Below are positions 5,964 to 8,203 of a stretch of 8,203 nt of DNA, one piece after another (position 1 is the stretch's first letter; each line of letters starts with the position of its first letter). The position numbers were made by a program, and so were the translations under genes. The DNA is from Vulcanisaeta distributa (lineage in GTDB: Archaea > Thermoproteota > Thermoprotei > Thermoproteales > Thermocladiaceae): the NCBI GenBank assembly GCA_002506645.1, contig DAXY01000068.1, forward strand, positions 19,637-27,839, given 5' to 3'. The notes beneath the pieces were generated by a model, which was not told the origin of the DNA, ran no database searches, and worked only from the letters and a program-made list of their open reading frames with translations.

Positions 5964-6320
5964 CACGATGACGCCCCTGACCGGGTAATCACCAAGGCGG
6001 CCGATTATCACGGCCTCTACTAATATCCTTATTTCGGAGTTTTCAATAACATTGCCTCTATTTATGATCTTCATCATGTTACCGTGAACCTCAACATCTA
6101 TGTTATCCGACAGTGGCTTAACATCGATAATCCTAATATTAAGCAATGACGGGTATAGCGGTAGTGCCAATTCCCGAAAGGCCGAGACCTTAATCCTCTT
6201 CCTAAGTATTCTCGAGACCGTCGCCACGATCCTATAATCATTCACCAACGCCGTGAATACGGAGAACCCAATAATAAGTACTATTATTGATATTACCAGG
6301 TCAACGATCTCAAAGGCCAT
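5949..6320 (-). CDS. Membrane-anchored protein of unknown function, coupled to the HIT gene
   Basis: The 123-residue protein has one N-terminal membrane segment (about 5-26, LVISIIVLIIGFSVFTALV). A basic stretch follows (RILRKRIK, 37-44), then a probably beta-rich domain of alternating hydrophobic and charged residues (NIRIIDVKPL, NIDVEVHG, EIRILVEAVIIG) ending VLSPY. The single helix with basic residues after it suggests the soluble part lies in the cytoplasm, though this is a weak prediction. Its ATG at 6320 lies 11 bases inside the end of the HIT gene, so translation is probably coupled. I do not recognise the family. It overlaps the convergent membrane-protein gene by 15 bases at its 3' end. 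Confidence 0.7.
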   Translation of the reverse strand: MAFEIVDLVISIIVLIIGFSVFTALVNDYRIVATVSRILRKRIKVSAFRELALPLYPSLLNIRIIDVKPLSDNIDVEVHGNMMKIINRGNVIENSEIRILVEAVIIGRLGDYPVRGVIVLSPY

Positions 6321-6705
6321 ACTTCCTCACCGCACCCCTTATCTTACTTACCGAATCCTTAACACTTTCCGGAACAACCTTAACATTGTAGAAGAGGGTC
6401 ATGAAACTAACGTCGCCGTTCCACCTAGGAACTACTTGGATATGTACGTGGGGCGCCAGTAATATGCCCACGTTAAAGCCGTGTGGGTTGTAAACCCTCT
6501 CCAGGATATTGATTAATTTCTTAGCCGTATCCATAAGCTCAATAAGTAGTGACCCGCTTATTTCATTGATTGATTGATGCTTTATTGGCGCTATTATTAA
6601 ATGCCCGTTATTGAATGGACGTGGATTATGAAGTACTACTACCCTCTCGTTCTTCAATATTATCAATTCCTCATTACTCATCAATTCACAAATATCACAC
6701 ACCAC
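6310..6705 (-). CDS. HIT (histidine triad) family nucleotide hydrolase/transferase, HxHxQ variant
   Basis: HIT proteins act on nucleoside phosphates (Ap4A, AMP-lysine and similar) through a nucleotidylated histidine. Features seen in this 131-residue protein are an N-terminal CxxC (Cys3, Cys6, often zinc-binding in the family), the HNPRPFNNGHLIIAP block (26-40), GFNVG (76-80) and the triad HVHIQVVPRW (86-95) followed by GDVSFM. His88 is the expected nucleophile. The third triad position is Gln90, as in transferase-type members (GalT, Ap4A phosphorylases), rather than His. The usual glycine-rich loop between the FNxG strand and the triad is about seven residues shorter than in the common Ap4A-type proteins. 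Two tandem GTG codons (6705, 6702) can serve as start. It leads a two-gene unit with the membrane-anchored protein. Confidence 0.9.
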   Translation of the reverse strand: MVCDICELMSNEELIILKNERVVVLHNPRPFNNGHLIIAPIKHQSINEISGSLLIELMDTAKKLINILERVYNPHGFNVGILLAPHVHIQVVPRWNGDVSFMTLFYNVKVVPESVKDSVSKIRGAVRKYGL

Positions 6706-6727
6706 TAAGTCCCGGGTGTGTTAAGGA

Positions 6728-6743
6728 AATTATGAATTTTTAA
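6728..6743 (-). promoter_or_regulatory. AT-rich promoter region for the HIT gene
   Basis: The 48-bp gap after the tfb stop reads, on the minus strand, TTAAAAATTCATAATTT. Two overlapping TATA-like choices exist: TTCATAATTT is about 27 bp from the GTG at 6705 (leaderless), and TTAAAAAT is about 34 bp away (a leader of about 7 bases). I cannot decide between them. Confidence 0.45.
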
Positions 6744-6753
6744 GGTTTAAAAC

Positions 6754-7764
6754 TCACTTTATTGGAATTTTAATGTTCAATTCCCTAGCCAACTCCTTAT
6801 ATCTATTCCTCACGGTGACCTCCGTGACCTGGGCGGCCATGGCAACCTCCTTCTGTGTCCTAACCTCACCCTTCAATAGGGATGCTATGTAAACGGCAGC
6901 CGCCGCTAGGCCCGCTGGGTCCTTACCAGCTGTTAATCCCTTCGTCTTCGCCTGCTCGAGGATGCTCAATGCCTCCTTCAGTATCTCACCACTGAGCTTT
7001 AACTGCTCAACAATCCTGGGCACGTAAAGCTTTGGATCACTAAGCGGTAGCTTAACGCCCAATTCCCTGGCAATTAACCTAAAGCACCTGGCAATCTCCT
7101 TCCTACCGGCCCTGGTGTATTGGCTAATCTCGTCGAGGCTCCTAGGCATTCCAATCTTCCTGCAGGCCATGTGCAGGCAAGCCGCAACAATGGCCTCCAC
7201 ACTCCTACCCCTAACCAATCCCTTAGTCAGGACCTGCTCATAAATGCCCATGGCCTCATCAACGCAGGTCTTGGGAATGCCCAGTTGTGAGGATATCCTA
7301 CTGAGCTCGTTCATTGCCTGTATTATGTTGCGTTCATAACTCGTCTGAACCCTAACCCTCTGCTGCCACTTTCTGTACTTCAAAATCTCGAGCTTCCTCT
7401 TAATATCGAGCTCCTTACCACTTGCGTCCTTAGTTGCCCAATCAATTGTGGTGGTTAAGGCCTCACTAGTCAACCTATTAAGTGGACCACCAGCCCTGGC
7501 CCTAGCCTCCTTCTCCTCAGCCGTAAAGGCCCTCCATTCAGGCCTTAAGTCAATAACGTGCTCGAGAACCACGGAACCACACTTAGCGCAAATGACTTGA
7601 CCATTCTCGTAATCAAATATGAACGTTGTAGAGCCACAATACGGGCACACGAGCTTCTCCTCACCCTCTGACTTAAATTCCACAATCTTACTCGATACCT
7701 TCAACTTACTCAATAAATTAGATCCACCCTGTTGATCCCTCCTTTCTGGCTCGGGGCTAGACAT
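6754..7764 (-). CDS. tfb: Transcription initiation factor B (TFB, TFIIB homologue)
   Basis: TFB binds the TBP-TATA complex and the BRE and recruits archaeal RNA polymerase. The 336-residue protein has the full architecture: a zinc ribbon with Cys40, Cys43, Cys59 and Cys62, a B-reader/linker region (RPEWRAFTAEEKEARARAGG, 74-93), then two cyclin repeats at about 140-235 and 240-334. The second carries the helix-turn-helix (TQKEVAMAAQVTEVTVRN, 303-320) that reads the BRE. About 39 residues precede the first Cys, a somewhat long, charged N-terminal tail. The start is ATG at 7764; unlike most genes here it seems to have a short leader with a GGGG run about six bases upstream. It lies 67 bp after rfcS on the same strand. 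Confidence 0.95.
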   Translation of the reverse strand: MSSPEPERRDQQGGSNLLSKLKVSSKIVEFKSEGEEKLVCPYCGSTTFIFDYENGQVICAKCGSVVLEHVIDLRPEWRAFTAEEKEARARAGGPLNRLTSEALTTTIDWATKDASGKELDIKRKLEILKYRKWQQRVRVQTSYERNIIQAMNELSRISSQLGIPKTCVDEAMGIYEQVLTKGLVRGRSVEAIVAACLHMACRKIGMPRSLDEISQYTRAGRKEIARCFRLIARELGVKLPLSDPKLYVPRIVEQLKLSGEILKEALSILEQAKTKGLTAGKDPAGLAAAAVYIASLLKGEVRTQKEVAMAAQVTEVTVRNRYKELARELNIKIPIK

Positions 7765-7770
7765 ATATAT

Positions 7771-7775
7771 CCCCT
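7771..7775 (-). promoter_or_regulatory. Possible Shine-Dalgarno-like site before tfb
   Basis: The minus strand reads AGGGG six bases before the ATG at 7764. If transcription starts about 26 bp below the TATA box at 7803-7812, the leader is about 16 bases and includes this run. It is a partial match only. Confidence 0.3.
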
Positions 7776-7802
7776 ATTAAAGCTTTTCGTATGCTATTTA
7801 AT

Positions 7803-7812
7803 TATTTATAAA
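7803..7812 (-). promoter_or_regulatory. TATA box for tfb
   Basis: The minus strand reads TTTATAAATA after a GGG, a good archaeal TATA match. It is centred about 43 bp before the ATG, so the start would be near 7780. A second AT-rich word (TAAATAGC on the minus strand, near 7793-7800) could serve instead and would give an almost leaderless mRNA. Confidence 0.45.
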
Positions 7813-7825
7813 CCCTTCTCTCCAT

Positions 7826-7830
7826 AAAAA
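7826..7830 (-). terminator. T-rich termination signal after rfcS
   Basis: On the minus strand, a C then five T residues follow directly after the rfcS TAA stop. Archaeal intrinsic termination relies on T tracts. This one is short, so rfcS read-through into tfb is possible. Confidence 0.3.
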
Positions 7831-7831
7831 G

Positions 7832-8203
7832 TTATTTAAGACCCTCACGAAGCAGCTTCCTAATTCTGGCTAATAAACCATAGACCTGCAACTCGCCACT
7901 GGAGCCCCTGAGCAGCCTATAGTGATGCTCGCCAACTATGTAGACAGCCTTCGGCTTCAATTCCTCAGGGACCTTTAACTGAGAGGTTGATGAAACAACC
8001 TCCCTGTGAATTATCTTTATGATGTCGAGTGGGTCGGCACCCTCATCCCTCATCAGCGACATGACCTCCTTAACCGCTTTCCCAAAATCGCCAATAACGG
8101 CCTCAGCAACTATAGCCCTAACCCTGGCCGGGCTGACCTTACCCAATGCCCTATAGACCGCCTCCTCATCAACTACACCACCTAATGAGGATGCTGCCTG
8201 TAG
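7832..8203 (-). CDS. rfcS: Replication factor C small subunit, C-terminal part (5' end beyond window)
   Basis: RFC loads the PCNA sliding clamp on primed DNA using ATP. The visible 123 residues are the C-terminal collar domain. They begin LQAASSLGGVVDEEAVYRAL, a block that in archaeal RfcS follows the lid domain. Then come GKVSPARVRAI, GDFGKAVKEVMSLM, the helix DPLDIIKIIHREV and VGEHHYRLLRGSSGELQVYGLLARI, closely matching the RfcS ending. A TTG at 8146 could be mistaken for a start, but the frame stays open to the right edge and the upstream residues are conserved, so this is a truncated view of a longer gene, not a 104-residue protein. The Walker A and B motifs must lie outside the window. 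Confidence 0.9.
   Translation of the reverse strand, partial: LQAASSLGGVVDEEAVYRALGKVSPARVRAIVAEAVIGDFGKAVKEVMSLMRDEGADPLDIIKIIHREVVSSTSQLKVPEELKPKAVYIVGEHHYRLLRGSSGELQVYGLLARIRKLLREGLK

Noticed and set aside
7832..8146. A complete 104-residue protein starting at TTG 8146
   Set aside because: The frame continues open to the window edge with residues that match RfcS (LQAASSLGGVVDEEAVYRAL), so this is the end of a longer gene.
1..8203. CRISPR array, insertion sequence, tRNA or integration site
   Set aside because: No spaced direct repeats, transposase motifs, terminal inverted repeats or cloverleaf sequence were found by reading both strands.

Overview
The window is ordinary chromosomal DNA from a hyperthermophilic crenarchaeon. 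It holds an archaeal transcription factor B, the small subunit of replication factor C, the archaeal/eukaryotic ribosomal protein eL13, a UPF0201 protein, an archaeal PRPP synthetase and a TadC-type pilus platform protein. Moderate GC, frequent GTG starts and TATA-like boxes about 24-29 bp before start codons (leaderless transcripts) point to the Thermoproteales. A Vulcanisaeta/Caldivirga-like genome is my best guess, but that is inference. I see no transposon, CRISPR array, tRNA, rRNA or phage gene.

Layout from left to right. Positions 1-516 (minus) carry an adenosine-specific kinase family protein and possibly the first codons of a coupled gene leaving the left edge. Positions 656-1286 (minus) are a two-gene unit: a 57-residue zinc-ribbon protein followed one base later by an unrecognised 151-residue protein. 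Positions 1322-2866 (minus) encode a TadC/T2SSF-duplication membrane protein with no ATPase gene beside it. Positions 2899-3786 (minus) are prs and 3824-4258 (minus) a UPF0201 protein. A divergent promoter pair at 4259-4342 separates these from a HAD-superfamily protein on the plus strand (4343-5038), which has lost key acidic residues. It meets eL13 (5040-5513, minus) tail to tail with one base between the stops. A second divergent promoter region (5514-5612) precedes a small four-helix membrane protein (5613-5963, plus). That gene overlaps tail to tail with a minus-strand pair: a HIT protein (6310-6705) and a membrane-anchored protein (5949-6320) whose start lies inside the HIT gene. TFB (6754-7764) and the 3' end of rfcS (7832 to the right edge) close the window, both on the minus strand.

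Functionally this is a patchwork of short, mostly monocistronic units for nucleotide metabolism (prs, adenosine-specific kinase, HIT), information processing (tfb, rfcS, eL13, UPF0201) and surface structures (TadC). No gap exceeds about 140 bases. I found no clear undescribed multi-gene system. The points most worth a second look are the degenerate HAD protein, the loop-deleted HxHxQ HIT protein coupled to a membrane protein, the Cys-rich mini-protein pair, and the TadC without an ATPase.
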